DNA of 64,000 nucleotides. Origin: Aurantiochytrium sp. KH105. Lineage: Eukaryota > Sar > Bigyra > Thraustochytrida > Thraustochytriidae. The stretch spans positions 248,001 through 312,000 of the forward strand of contig BGKB01000011.1 of assembly GCA_003116975.1 (NCBI GenBank). The letters run 5' to 3'. The notes below the pieces were generated by a model. That model saw nothing but the letters and a program-made list of their open reading frames with translations, was not told the origin of the DNA and made no database searches. Positions 10,801 to 20,201 of the stretch are shown one piece after another (the first letter of the stretch is position 1; every line of letters begins with the position of its first letter). A program made the position numbers and the translations under genes.

Positions 10801-12597
10801 GCCAGTACGCTGCTCCTGTACGTGAGCAGAGGTCTCGCCGACGAAAGCGCCGCCGAGGAGATTGCTGCGCACTTGCCTGAAATGCGTTCTCTATTCAAAC
10901 GATTTTCGGACGACTTCGTGTCTCATGTCGATGGCCTTGCGGCGGAGACGCGCTCGCCATCAGTCAATGTCACTGCATATGATACGGATCATCTCGAACT
11001 CGTCTCCTTCGATAGCGCCCTGCGAAGCATATTGAGTCACCTGGAGCGTTTTGTGGAGAGCGAGAACGTGACCACCTGTGATAGCTCATGCCGTTTCGTG
11101 CTGAACAACGGCGCTCTGGAAGTATTGCACCAAGGTCGCGATATTACAGAGACTCTGCATGCCAATGCGCTCGCTCATATTGATCAGATTGCCATCATTG
11201 AGCGATACTCGTCGTTTGCTATTGTTGCTGTACTTCTCGTGGGAATCATTGGAGGCTACGTTCCGGTTCTTCGGTCCTTCAATTCCAAGCGGGGGCGAAT
11301 GACCGCTGCATTTCGTGCAATTCCGCAGAGTCTGAGCTTGAACCTTTACAAAAGGTCGGATGCAAACTTTCAGAGTTTGCAGCAAATGCAACACGCACAC
11401 GAGATCTCTACGAAACTCCAAGACAACGGAGATGGCGATAGCGACTCCGATGATGGTCCAGAGGAACAAAATCGAGACCACGCCGCCGAGCCTGGGCGCA
11501 GGCACCCCTCGACTTCTATTCAAGCGGCCAAGTCTACCGTTAGTTCTACGTTGGCCCAGATGGACAAACGCAGCTTTGTACGAATGCCATCGTTGCGACC
11601 AAGCGTGTCGATGCATCGCGTGACCGTATTGGTGGGCGAGGCCGCTGCTCAGCAAAAATTGCGACTCCGCAGGAAGCTGGGCCGTGCGATAAGACGAACG
11701 ATCAAACTGTGCGGTGCCGTCTTTTATGTCGGAATGTCAGCCTGGATGACATTGACTTTTATTTTTGTGACGCTATCACTTCGAAGCAATATGTGGACCC
11801 ACACGGCGCATTTGAGCTCTTCAACCTACGTGGCGGCTGTGCGGGCCGTTGATAGGGACGAAGTCAATTTTTGGGGCATTGCGCCTCTCGAACCATCAGC
11901 AGACGGCGTGGTGGCAAGTGCGTGGGGTCACAGAGATTCGAATGAGCGCCTGGAGCCTGCGGCAACAGCGCTTGCGCTTTCGAATCGTGCTCTCAAATTT
12001 GGCAGCGAAACACTCAGGTTGAGTCCCTTTATGCTCACGTCTGGTGAGGAATTTGAGCTCAATTTCGCGACAGGGTGTCTCGATCGCTGTCTTGCCAATA
12101 CAGAAAATCTCGTGAGCGACGGCACAATTACAGATGCTAGTGATGCCAGTGATGAGGAAGATGAGGAAGATGAGGAAGATGAGATCACGCGTAGATTGCG
12201 CAACGGCCTCGTGCTTGCCTTGGACTATTTTGTGCGCGAAGCACGAATTTTTGGGCAGATGCGCCTCCCTTCTGCAGCTACTAGTGAGGAAGAAAAGGCA
12301 GCAAAGCAGTCTGCTTTTCTAGGAGACATTCACGCGAATTTGATGCTGAGCGACGCGCTTTTGCACTCCGTGGACAACTACTACACGTCACTTGTACAGG
12401 CAACGCAGAGTTTCAATCTCGGCGAGGTCAAAGGGCTCGTCTTACTTTTTTTCCTGCTTTTGGCTGGGCATGTCATTTGCAAGAGAGCAGTGTACGCGCT
12501 CGAGCAGGACATGAATAAGATTTACTACCTCCTCTCCATCCTTCCAGAAGACGTCTTTTTACGCGTACCGCAATTTATCATGCTGCTCAAAGAGTAA
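7852..12597 (+). CDS. TmcB-like multi-transmembrane protein with PAS domain
   Basis: 1581 aa. The N-terminal third has about seven hydrophobic segments (roughly residues 40-325). A soluble region follows, with a PAS domain at about 545-655 (LEVSQPMCVLFGYSKVDLLG, then NINMIIPAPFDRIHD). A Gly/Ser-rich linker (about 760-900) resembles low-complexity tethers. Further membrane segments lie at about 934-960, 1117-1140, 1283-1305 and 1523-1545. The large loops between them probably face the lumen or outside. This architecture matches the tiny-macrocysts (TmcB/TmcC) proteins of Dictyostelium and related protist proteins, whose biochemical role is poorly defined. An acidic repeat (EEDEEDEEDE) sits near residue 1435. 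Start chosen at the ATG in ...GCCCATGTCTCAG. A sensory or ciliary role is only a guess. Confidence 0.82.
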   Translation: MSQQSNGMLTKKSEAKSLQQRAIEGVIKLKDNQITGPALFSVLFACRSLQLIYLAVSTEIGGPWHAGLQHVRVGLRAISLGFLQLSDTGLLIAGVTAIAWTCLLTAMVAYLCFRRESFGHNSTRALEFSLRASQFAFQQPMLMMLMRIFLAADDISDVNLILAGLAALSIVFFTILTSAHGLLVFQQLPGASDSSPSGLSMSHGRVECVCTFLSALLAILAGFIVETNNRAQVGDADVAEAAVSAMRWLLVSVGACTTAAYFFFAPFYSHKLNRWCLYLSISYTFVAMCNLGAVAINDESDISPVLVCVLTLPFLLLSARFAHDLYFQRLLRTTGPFEMRNSFIVELILRLRHLKGDAKDWTFTGEMEKEYRSAVKDLPDSAYFGLFVALLAGSRGSNIVYALKLIRLARRSLRSSDEYVLLVYNNKMNERRQERHTGAVTYLQHDQHLTAARSAIVQITKHISQFWRKTSQGHYSMSDLLELANKVHTEVDGCQGHLSQLARLRSNDSQGLRVRAMFLHYIENDTERAQELMTRAMMTDDDGGIGGFAVCVISGDHGTLCKVLEVSQPMCVLFGYSKVDLLGRNINMIIPAPFDRIHDNMVRGFVDSDTDFRTRTRRIYGQHRKGHILPIDFVLTPSTNAKSDLVLVARLKPKPLELDEYLFLVDTKTRIITGYTEGAPTTFHFDSHDVFAMSVKITQLLPNIFTPDGAISYGNNEIVECADELWRIHVHSLSYKSRQDDVKNAFECSVLTIKLKLEESGAGMMSTGFTFGGHRLGGGSRPGSRAGSQFKSRSQSPMSLRQVSKMTLGSMALQGGPLAGRSIGHSPSNASLSRNRPLSKSPTSGGMKLGGTRLGGGKGGGGAASRAASQANFGFAGGLRGGTSVTGSERIAPSHASPESLASSESFFTESSGMARIKAQIGGKLKTRDAMVMRFGKFAVMFGMALFTVLLTQSILLVARVRVHLELVDGVQATARLVHATTLASTLLLYVSRGLADESAAEEIAAHLPEMRSLFKRFSDDFVSHVDGLAAETRSPSVNVTAYDTDHLELVSFDSALRSILSHLERFVESENVTTCDSSCRFVLNNGALEVLHQGRDITETLHANALAHIDQIAIIERYSSFAIVAVLLVGIIGGYVPVLRSFNSKRGRMTAAFRAIPQSLSLNLYKRSDANFQSLQQMQHAHEISTKLQDNGDGDSDSDDGPEEQNRDHAAEPGRRHPSTSIQAAKSTVSSTLAQMDKRSFVRMPSLRPSVSMHRVTVLVGEAAAQQKLRLRRKLGRAIRRTIKLCGAVFYVGMSAWMTLTFIFVTLSLRSNMWTHTAHLSSSTYVAAVRAVDRDEVNFWGIAPLEPSADGVVASAWGHRDSNERLEPAATALALSNRALKFGSETLRLSPFMLTSGEEFELNFATGCLDRCLANTENLVSDGTITDASDASDEEDEEDEEDEITRRLRNGLVLALDYFVREARIFGQMRLPSAATSEEEKAAKQSAFLGDIHANLMLSDALLHSVDNYYTSLVQATQSFNLGEVKGLVLLFFLLLAGHVICKRAVYALEQDMNKIYYLLSILPEDVFLRVPQFIMLLKE

Positions 12598-12993
12598 CAG
12601 AACTGGAAAATTTTGTGTGTATCCGAGATCCACTCTTCTCTTCTTCCTCCCTCTCTCTCTCTCTCTCTCTCTCGTTCACGCACGCGCTCTCTTCATTCCT
12701 GTGTTTTCCAATGTGCTCGGGCGCACACAATTTTGCCTAAAAAACTGACGGGCACAACGTGAAGAGGAGAATGAAGAATGGCAAGAAATGACATGAAAAA
12801 AGATGAAATGATGAAGAAACGAAGAAACAAAGAAAAACAGAAGAAGCAAACGGGCATTATTCATATATCACGTATCATGTTTTGAACACGGACAAACACG
12901 TGTGGCGGCGCACGCCTTTTTTCACTTCAAAAGGTAGGTTACGAAGTTTCTCTTTGTTGCTCTTGTTCATCACCCTCCTCCTCACCCCCCCCT
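12598..12993. other. Convergent 3' intergenic region
   Basis: No gene seen. It has a (CT)n run at about 12650-12673 and an A/G-rich stretch at 12760-12850, probably 3' UTRs of the two convergent genes. Confidence 0.5.
12650..12673. repeat. (CT)n dinucleotide repeat
   Basis: About twelve CT units, 55 bp after the stop of the TmcB-like gene, so probably in its 3' UTR. Confidence 0.9.
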
Positions 12994-15429
12994 TTAGAGC
13001 TGCAAGAGTCCCTGTGCTTTTTGTCGCACGTTCTTGACGGGGTCGCTCTGTGCAGCAGCACGAACGACCTGCTCGAGCTGACCCGAGGAGCACTGCACTT
13101 TGACAAGTTGCTCGACGAGCTCGAGAGCGGTAATGCGCACCTTGTAGTCGGAAGCCGGGTCCTGCATGAGGACCTGTGGAATCCCAACGAGGTGATGCTG
13201 CATCCAGTCGTGACCGAAGCGCTCGGCAATCGCTGGGATCTGGCTTACGGCAGTAGAACGAATCCGGCGGACCGGACTGCGGAGGCATTGAATGAGAAAA
13301 TTCACGCCATTTGCTTGATGCGTCCACTCTGACTCGCTCAGCACCTTAACAACCTCGTGCACGGCAGCAATGGCGGCGTCCTTGGCACGCCAGGTTGACG
13401 CAGCCGCGTTGGGGTCGTGGCTAGACTGCACAGATGCCGATCTCATCCCAGCATTTTCACCTGCCCAAAAGACTGCGCCGTAAACTTGCGGCAAGAGGTC
13501 CAGACAAAGTCCCTTGGGAAGAAGACGCAAAAAGTCGGCACGGAAGAAAATCTGGACAGCCGATATGCGAATGTCCGGCTCCGGGTCGTCGGAGATAAGA
13601 TGGTGTAGCATATTTGCGATCTGACTTGGAGCCCTCCGCGCGAGCGAGGGGAAGGTTTCCAAGATGGCGCGTCGCACCGCGGCATCCTCATCGCCCACCA
13701 GTTTTTCGAGCAAAGGTGTGAAAACAGGATTGGCAAAGAAGAACTTGAAGTGCTTGGCCGCGGCCGATCGAACTTCTGGCATCGGGTCCGAGAAGAGCTC
13801 CATGACAATGAATTGAAGGTCCTCGAGACGGAAGGACTGCGGTACCTTTTCGACGTCCTCCATGCCGTTGCTAATCCCAGATCCCGAATCACCGCCGCTG
13901 CTACTGCTGCGACCTCGGCTTGCGCCTCGAGCGCGACCGCTGCTGTTACTTGTGTTCAAGGCAACGGCTTGGGGCAGGTCAGAGCCGAGCGCACCGTCAA
14001 GATCAACCTTGGCGACCGCATCGGGGAGGTCCTCCGCGTCATCATCCCCATGAATTACATGAGAAGAGGCGCTGGGATTCCACTTGGCAAGTTCGTCAAA
14101 GAGAAAGTCGAGTTGACTGGCGAGAGCAAAGCGCGATCGCCATGAGTTGGAGTGCACGAGCGACTCCTTGAGGACGTGGAGAAAGTGAACTTTTTCGTCT
14201 GGTGTCCGCATTTCAAGGATGAATTGGGCTAGGCAGTGCTCAATGGCCAGGGCCTGTACCAAATCGTCTGGGTCTGCCATGAGGTCGCGCACGAGTGAAA
14301 GAGGCATCTTGCGCTGTAAAAGTGTTTCTGGAACAGCAATGTCGCCCCGGTCCGACGAACTCGATCTCGATGAGAGCCCCAAAGGAGAGGGAGACACAAC
14401 TGCCGAAGCGTCTTCCGAGTTTTTCTTCTTCTTTTTGATTTCAGGCCGAGATGCCTTTGGTGAGGACATTGCTGACTTTTTCGGGTTACGCGCAGCCTTG
14501 ACGGCAGCCTTGTGGGCGAGGCTGCCGAGGTTTTTGGCTACAGCGGCGCGCACCATGGGTACAGGGTCTTTACCGAGTTTGTGTATGAGGTCAACCTCTT
14601 CTTCAGGAGACAACCCGGAAGGGATTGGTTCGGCAAGGAGCTCGCACACCGAGATACGCTGAAAGAAGCTCTTGAATGACCCCGGCTCGCAGAGATGGGG
14701 GAGAAGGAGACAGCCCGGGGCAATGCGATTATCCTCGCTACCATTGCTGGGGATGCGGTCCCTTCGCGAGGCAGCGGAAGATGAGGAAACAGGCGACCCG
14801 TGCTTGCCCGCGATATTATTGTTGTTGTTGTTGGTTTTCTCGTTGCTCTGGTAATTGGAGCCTGACTGCGTCTTTTTAGGCGATCCCCGAGGCGAGCTCG
14901 CAGTGCCATTTGATGGCGACACTGGGGCTGCGTTGGGGGAAGACTTTCCATCAACGCTTGGAATGGAGTCAAAGATGCTCACGTCGAGGGCCCCTGGGTA
15001 CGCCACGAGAGGGTCTCCACGATGCGCATGGAGAAGAACACTACGTACAGCTTCGCGGCGTACTTGGGGCTCGGGCATTTCGAGAAGCCAGTGCAATAAG
15101 CACTTGGCGCGCGCCGATTCGGAGAATTCTCTTGCTCCCAGCGATTTGGCGAGGGCGCACCACACGAGATCCGAGGTCTCGCGAGGTAAAAGAATCTTGT
15201 CCATGGCATCAACCACGCGCTTGGCGCCCACTTCCCTTGCGATCAGGTGGCTGTGGCCGACGGCGTGGGCGCGGGTTTCGTCATCTAGAAAGCTAGAAAT
15301 TTCGCTTGACCAGAACGTCATGACCTGATCGCGGCTTTCAAGGTCGGCCATCTTGTGATTCTCGTTACGTTGGCTACCGCTGCTCTCTCCTCTTTGTTTT
15401 GTGGGTTCAGTCAGAGGCGCGTTTCCCAT
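12994..15429 (-). CDS. HEAT-repeat protein, PP4/PP2A regulatory-subunit-like; 5' end uncertain
   Basis: 811 aa from the first in-frame ATG (15429). The C-terminal two thirds are helical HEAT-type repeats: DPVPMVRAAVAKNLG, DPMPEVRSAAAKHFK, DEDAAVRRAILETFPSLA, EPDIRISAVQIFF and DYKVRITALELVEQL. The layout recalls the PP4 regulatory subunit 1 / PP2A scaffold family, which hold phosphatase complexes together; that assignment is inference. Long Ser/Lys-rich insertions separate repeat blocks. The frame stays open upstream of 15429 to a TAG near 15834 and looks coding: an acidic run of Glu/Asp at about 15490-15570, then GTDKDLLDDEPANKKDLVEN. There is no ATG in this stretch, so the real start is probably in an upstream exon or is non-AUG. 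Confidence 0.7.
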   Translation of the reverse strand: MGNAPLTEPTKQRGESSGSQRNENHKMADLESRDQVMTFWSSEISSFLDDETRAHAVGHSHLIAREVGAKRVVDAMDKILLPRETSDLVWCALAKSLGAREFSESARAKCLLHWLLEMPEPQVRREAVRSVLLHAHRGDPLVAYPGALDVSIFDSIPSVDGKSSPNAAPVSPSNGTASSPRGSPKKTQSGSNYQSNEKTNNNNNNIAGKHGSPVSSSSAASRRDRIPSNGSEDNRIAPGCLLLPHLCEPGSFKSFFQRISVCELLAEPIPSGLSPEEEVDLIHKLGKDPVPMVRAAVAKNLGSLAHKAAVKAARNPKKSAMSSPKASRPEIKKKKKNSEDASAVVSPSPLGLSSRSSSSDRGDIAVPETLLQRKMPLSLVRDLMADPDDLVQALAIEHCLAQFILEMRTPDEKVHFLHVLKESLVHSNSWRSRFALASQLDFLFDELAKWNPSASSHVIHGDDDAEDLPDAVAKVDLDGALGSDLPQAVALNTSNSSGRARGASRGRSSSSGGDSGSGISNGMEDVEKVPQSFRLEDLQFIVMELFSDPMPEVRSAAAKHFKFFFANPVFTPLLEKLVGDEDAAVRRAILETFPSLARRAPSQIANMLHHLISDDPEPDIRISAVQIFFRADFLRLLPKGLCLDLLPQVYGAVFWAGENAGMRSASVQSSHDPNAAASTWRAKDAAIAAVHEVVKVLSESEWTHQANGVNFLIQCLRSPVRRIRSTAVSQIPAIAERFGHDWMQHHLVGIPQVLMQDPASDYKVRITALELVEQLVKVQCSSGQLEQVVRAAAQSDPVKNVRQKAQGLLQL

Positions 15430-15831
15430 CGATCTTGGGCTCTCTGCAATGTCCTTGACAGGCTCGCCCTCGAGTTTGCGCTCGGTCTCGACCTCGTCGT
15501 CGTCAGATTCTTCCTCTTCTTCCTCCTCGTCGTCAAGTTCTTCTTCTTCTTCTTCTTCTTCTTCGTCGTCGCCGACACTCTTGTTTTCCACCAAGTCCTT
15601 CTTATTGGCAGGCTCGTCGTCGAGCAGGTCCTTGTCGGTTCCACTCCCGCCGCCGACGAGACCGGCGCCGGGGTCGTCGGCCGCGCGCTGTCTGGCCCTG
15701 GCGGCCCTGCGCGGCTTCGACCACGCCTTGCGCTGGTAGGCCCTCGTCGTCCCTCGGCGCGGGCGCCGCGCGCCTCGGTCCTGGCCCTCTTCGCCTGGCT
15801 CGCTCGCCGCAGCTGGCTGGCCAGCTAGCAG
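15430..15831 (-). other. ATG-less open upstream extension of the HEAT-repeat gene
   Basis: The same frame as the HEAT protein continues without stops to the TAG at about 15832-15834. Near the known part it encodes a highly acidic GAA/GAG/GAC tract preceded by a Lys/Asp-rich segment, which looks genuinely coding. Further out it is Arg/Pro/Gly-rich, as expected of GC-rich DNA. I see a possible splice acceptor (CTGGCCAG) right after the stop codon. Confidence 0.5.
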
Positions 15832-16119
15832 CTAGCTCGCCGTCCGCGCCTCCGCCGCCTCGCGCGGCTTCACTCCGGCGCGCGGGCGGGACCACGCTGC
15901 CGCCGCCGAGGGCTCGGCAGGCCCGCGGTCGGCGGGCGCGCGGGTGGGCGGAGGGATGGATGAGCGGCTGGATGGCTGGAGGGATGGATGGATGGATGGA
16001 CGCGGAGCGGAGTTGGACTCGGGCGTCGAGTCCGCGCCTGCGCCGCCCCTTCGCCGTTACCGCCGCCGCCTGCGGCCCGAGCGAGCGCGCGCGGCGGGTG
16101 GAGCGAGCGAGAGCGCGCG

Positions 16120-16143
16120 CGAGCGAGCGAGCGAGCGAGCGAG
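16120..16143. repeat. GCGA tetranucleotide repeat
   Basis: About six GCGA units within a GC-rich promoter region. Confidence 0.85.
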
Positions 16144-16695
16144 GGGAGAGGGCCCGCGCGCGCTGTGCCTGCTGCGCTGTGCCGGCTGCCTGCGCCGCGC
16201 CTCGCCGCGTGAGCGCGCCTGCGTTGTGTGTCTAGATTGCATCCAAGGAAGGCGCTTGAAGTGCAAAGAACGAACGAATGAAAGAAAGGAGAAAAGAAGG
16301 GAAGAAAGAAACAAACAAACACAAAGAAAGCTGACAAGGAAAGAAAGAATGCTGGGAGAAAGAAGGAAGGGGGCGAGGTGCACAGTGGCGTATAGCGAGT
16401 CTCGTTTGCCTGCCTGCCACTCTCTGACTCACTGTCAGTCTCAGTCAGGCCGACTGAGAAAGGCCACTGGAATGGACGAGCGAACGATCACTCGGCTTGG
16501 CTTGGCGTGCAGTGAGTGTCTCACAGAGTGGCTTGGACGCTTCGAGGCAAGTTGGCGCGGACGGAGTCTGGAGGCAACAACAAGAGCAAGGCAACGAGAA
16601 GGGATGTATGTGCACATTGGTTGGTTGGTTGGCTGGTCGGCTGGTAGAATGAGACGAGATGGCGGAGGATGCTTGCTTGTCTTAGTCTGTCTGGC

Positions 16696-16722
16696 CTTGC
16701 TTGCTTGCTTGCTTGCTTGCTT
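16696..16722. repeat. GCTT tetranucleotide repeat
   Basis: About six GCTT/TTGC units in the same spacer; non-coding. Confidence 0.85.
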
Positions 16723-17539
16723 TACTTGTTACTCGTAGATGAGAGGCAGACGAGCCTGGCTTGGCTGAGGCTTGCTTGCGGAGGAGAAGGCAGGAAGGCT
16801 TTGCTGCCTCTGGTGATGAGACTCACGATCAACCCGACATGACATGTATTAAACTCGCGCGCAAACAAGGTCGCGGCCGGTACGAGGTAACAATATCTCG
16901 GAATGATGACTCTATCGGCTGGTCTCCGAAACGCCGTCAGCGTCGGCTGCGCGCGCTCTTTCTCTCTCGCAGCTGCTGCAAACAGCAAACAAAAAGCACG
17001 CAAGCCTGCAAGCCCTGCAGTTCGTTCACTCACCAAGCTCCGTTTGTTACGTTACGTGAACTCGAACCAGTCCGCACTGCCCTGCACTGTGCGGGCCGTC
17101 CTCGCAGGCGCCATCGTAGCGCATCCGGCCAGCCTCTACCGCCCCGGCTCGGCTAGACGAATCAATCATCAAACGCCACAGCCCTACACCATGGCCAACG
17201 CCTTCCTCCTCGCCAGCTCCAGCAGCTCCAGCTGCAGCAGCTGCAAATTTGCTGCAGCTCCACCCATAACCCCGGATCCGCGTCGCCGCAAATGCAGCGC
17301 GCAATCGGGGTCTCGGGGGGCCCCCGAATCGGCGCCTCCCTCGCCTCGATTCGTCGTCGCAAGTCCCGGCGGCAGAGCCCAACGACGGCGTCGGGCTTCG
17401 GGGCCGCCGGCGGGAGGCTAGCGCGGCCGCGGCCGAGACCGCGTGCGCGGCGAGGCCCGGGCGCCGGGTCGACGCGGCCCCGCGAGGGACGGAGCAGGGC
17501 GCTCCGACCGACCGAGGCTGGCGCGCGAGGGAGGCTCGC

Positions 17540-20011
17540 ATGCCCGCGGGGCCCAATGCGCAGGCGGCGACCGCCGCGGGGCCGCTGCACACCCGCGACG
17601 AGGTCGCGGCGGAGCTGGAGAGCCTCCTGCGCAAGACGCCCCGAGAGGCGCACCCCGGTACCCATTTCTACCTCGTCTCGGCGAGGTGGTTCTCGCGCTG
17701 GCGCAAGTTCGTCAATGGCCAGATCAGCGACCCGGGACCTGTGGACAACAGCGACCTTATCCTCGCCGATGGAGAAGATCAAGACGCGGGGGGCGTATTT
17801 TGCGCCGTGAAGGCGCGCCTTGTCGAAAACTTTGACTTTCGGGCCGTTGGACCTGATGCCTGGAATCTCATAGCAGAAATTTTTGGCGGCGGGCCCGAGC
17901 TACCACGCGAGGTGGTGCAAAGTGCAGATGGTGAGCCTCCCGAGCTTGATATTTACCCTGTCCAGGTCAATGCCTCAGTAGCAGACCCGATTACGGGCAC
18001 ATGGCGCGATGAATTTGTGCAAAGACTCTTTGTCAGTCGCACCAGCTCCGTTCAAGCTTTTGACGCCTTTTTGCGCGGTGAGCTTTCAAAATTGTTAGCC
18101 ATGGATCTCACCTCACACGAGACGTGCCGACTTTACGGTCGCCTCTACGGTGGCGACTTTGTACGAATTTACGCGGACAAAGAGCAAGCTTCGCGCGTTG
18201 CTGATGCTCCTTGGTGCGATGACAACGACTTGGCGCAGATTCTTGTTGAGATCGTCCGCGAAGACGGTACTTGGCCTCACGAGCAGCCGCGACGGAGACG
18301 ATCATCATCCTCACAAGGTACCGGGACGGGCGCAGGTACGCAGAAACGTCCGCGTAATGGACTTGCGCTGGAAGCTCTGGACAGTGACTCGCGCAAGCGA
18401 AAAGGGAGTCTCGGTGATGCCTCTTCGAGACCCGGATACGTGGCGGACTTTACTCCGATTAGCAGCGGCCCCGTGACGCTCAGCCGCCAGCTTGCGCCGC
18501 CACCGCAGTCAGCCTTTGCTATCATCCCGGGAACCCGCGAGCAAGGAAATGCCGCGTACGGCCCAGGCGCGCAAGAGGCGGGACGGACCGCAGCACGGGC
18601 TAATATTGGTGACAACCGCTCGAGCGCCACGATTGGCGTGGTAGGTCTTCGAAACCTGGGCAACACATGTTTCATGAATGCGACACTGCAATGTCTTAAT
18701 CAGGCGCAGAAACTCACATCGTACCTGATTGACGAGCCTCGTCTTCGCGCATCTCTTGTTGATCCGTCGAGGAGGGGCGGCACAGATGCCCGCTCCGTTG
18801 CGCGAGGTTTGGCTCTCGCCAGCGGGGATCTGAGTCGCATGCTTTGGTCTTCGCAACACTCGGTCATCACCCCAGGCGGTTTCCTCCGCGTTGTGGCCTC
18901 GCGCAACCCTATCTTTGGCGATGGACGTCAGCATGATGCGCACGAGTTTCTTATGTGGCTCTTGAACGCAGTACACGACGACACGAATCAGGGCCATGGA
19001 ACAAGGGACAATCAAGAGAAACGCAAGTCGGGGCCAGCACTGCTCGATGCAGATATTACCATGACGGACAATGTTCCGTCAGAAGAACTAGCGCGCTCTA
19101 GGCTGGCGCCAGACTTTGGCGCGCGTGCGATGGATTACGCGGACGGTAGCGATAGCGAGGTGGACAGTGTGCTTGCGGAGTCTTCGCGAATCTCGCGGGC
19201 CACTGAATCTTGGCGCCGTCAGCACGAGATGGATGACTCGGTCATTTTGGACTTTTTCCAGGGCCAACTCGAGTCACGTCTTGAGTGCGAAATGTGCAGA
19301 CGCGTTTCGTCAACCTTTGATGTGTTCACGACGCTTAGTCTGCCCCTTGGCGGACCTTCGCATCGGCAAGAGAACGGCATAGGGAATGCTCTTCTCTCGA
19401 TCGAAGACTGCCTTGCGCAGTATGTGGAGACCGAGCATCTTGGCTCCAATGTAAGTTTAAGCGCTCGAAGAGAGTGATGATCCTTGCTACAAAAGAATCG
19501 GAAAGGGGAGGTTGTGTGCGTGCTTTGACTTTGGAAATACTGACGAATGATGATCGAAAAATGATCGCTCGAACTGAAAATGACGCAGGAACTCTGGCAG
19601 TGCCCTCAATGTAAGGAACTGCGACCAGCGACGAAAACGATCTCGCTTGTCGGACCACGCTTGCCGCATCTTTTGGTGCTGCATCTCAAGCGCTTTCGTG
19701 CAGACGGGAGCAAGATTACGTCTGTAGTGCGATTCGGTGATAAGCTGGACCTTGAACCCTTTGTGAGTCAGGAATTTCAAGAGGCGGATGAGATTCGGCA
19801 TCAGTTTCGGGAGTCTCAGTCCCTCGAGTACTCGCTCTTTGGCGTTGTGCGCCATTCAGGATCCTTGCGAGGTGGTCATTACACTGCCCATGTCAAGGCT
19901 GCTGACGGCACGTGGCGTCTCATGAATGACTCCACGGTGACGACCATGCCTGGTCCACCTGATGGTCTCGATGATCAGGCGTATATGCTGTTTTATTCGC
20001 TCCCTCAGTAG
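17540..20011 (+). CDS. Ubiquitin carboxyl-terminal hydrolase with DUSP domain (one intron)
   Basis: Joined exons 17540-19450 and 19589-20011 give 777 aa. Residues ~15-130 resemble a DUSP domain (FYLVSARWFSRWRKFVNGQI). The USP domain begins at GLRNLGNTCFMN with catalytic C377. A zinc-ribbon pair follows (CEMC in exon 1, CPQC in exon 2). The His box GSLRGGHYTAH has catalytic H734, and DGTWRLMND supplies the third residue. The DUSP-USP order is that of USP4/11/15-type enzymes, which remove ubiquitin from proteins. The intron separates the Cys box from the His box, so an unspliced message would give an inactive fragment. Between the boxes is a divergent insert (about 480-560) rich in acids and Ser. 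Its position between convergent and divergent neighbours gives no functional clue. Confidence 0.9.
19451..19588 (+). other. Spliceosomal intron in USP gene
   Basis: 138 nt, GTAAGT donor after Asn637 and ...GACGCAG acceptor, phase 0. Both flanks resume conserved USP sequence (CLAQYVETEHLGSN / ELWQCPQCKEL). The intron carries in-frame stops. Confidence 0.9.
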
Positions 20012-20201
20012 GCTGATGTAGCTACGTTTTGTATTGACTTTGGATTTTTTTGTCTCTTGCATGTCTCATTGAAAAGCCTCTCTTTCTTGTTTACAAATCT
20101 ATTTTGTAAAGCTTGTCGGGAAATTGGTTTTGTTTCTGTACCTCTCGCGAACAGTAGAGAGCTTCCCAACCTTTGGACTTCTCGCAACAGCACATGCGCA
20201 G

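Larger units (their letters stand above)
15832..17539. promoter_or_regulatory. Long divergent intergenic region, HEAT protein (-) / USP (+)
   Basis: About 1.7 kb of GC-rich and simple-sequence DNA with many small overlapping frames but no credible gene. It contains GATG/GGAT repeats (15953-16000), GCGA repeats (16120-16143), an A/G-rich segment (16255-16370), TTGG repeats (about 16618-16645), a GCTT repeat (16696-16722) and CAG/CTG clusters near 17215-17250. It may hide an upstream exon of the HEAT gene. Confidence 0.5.
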
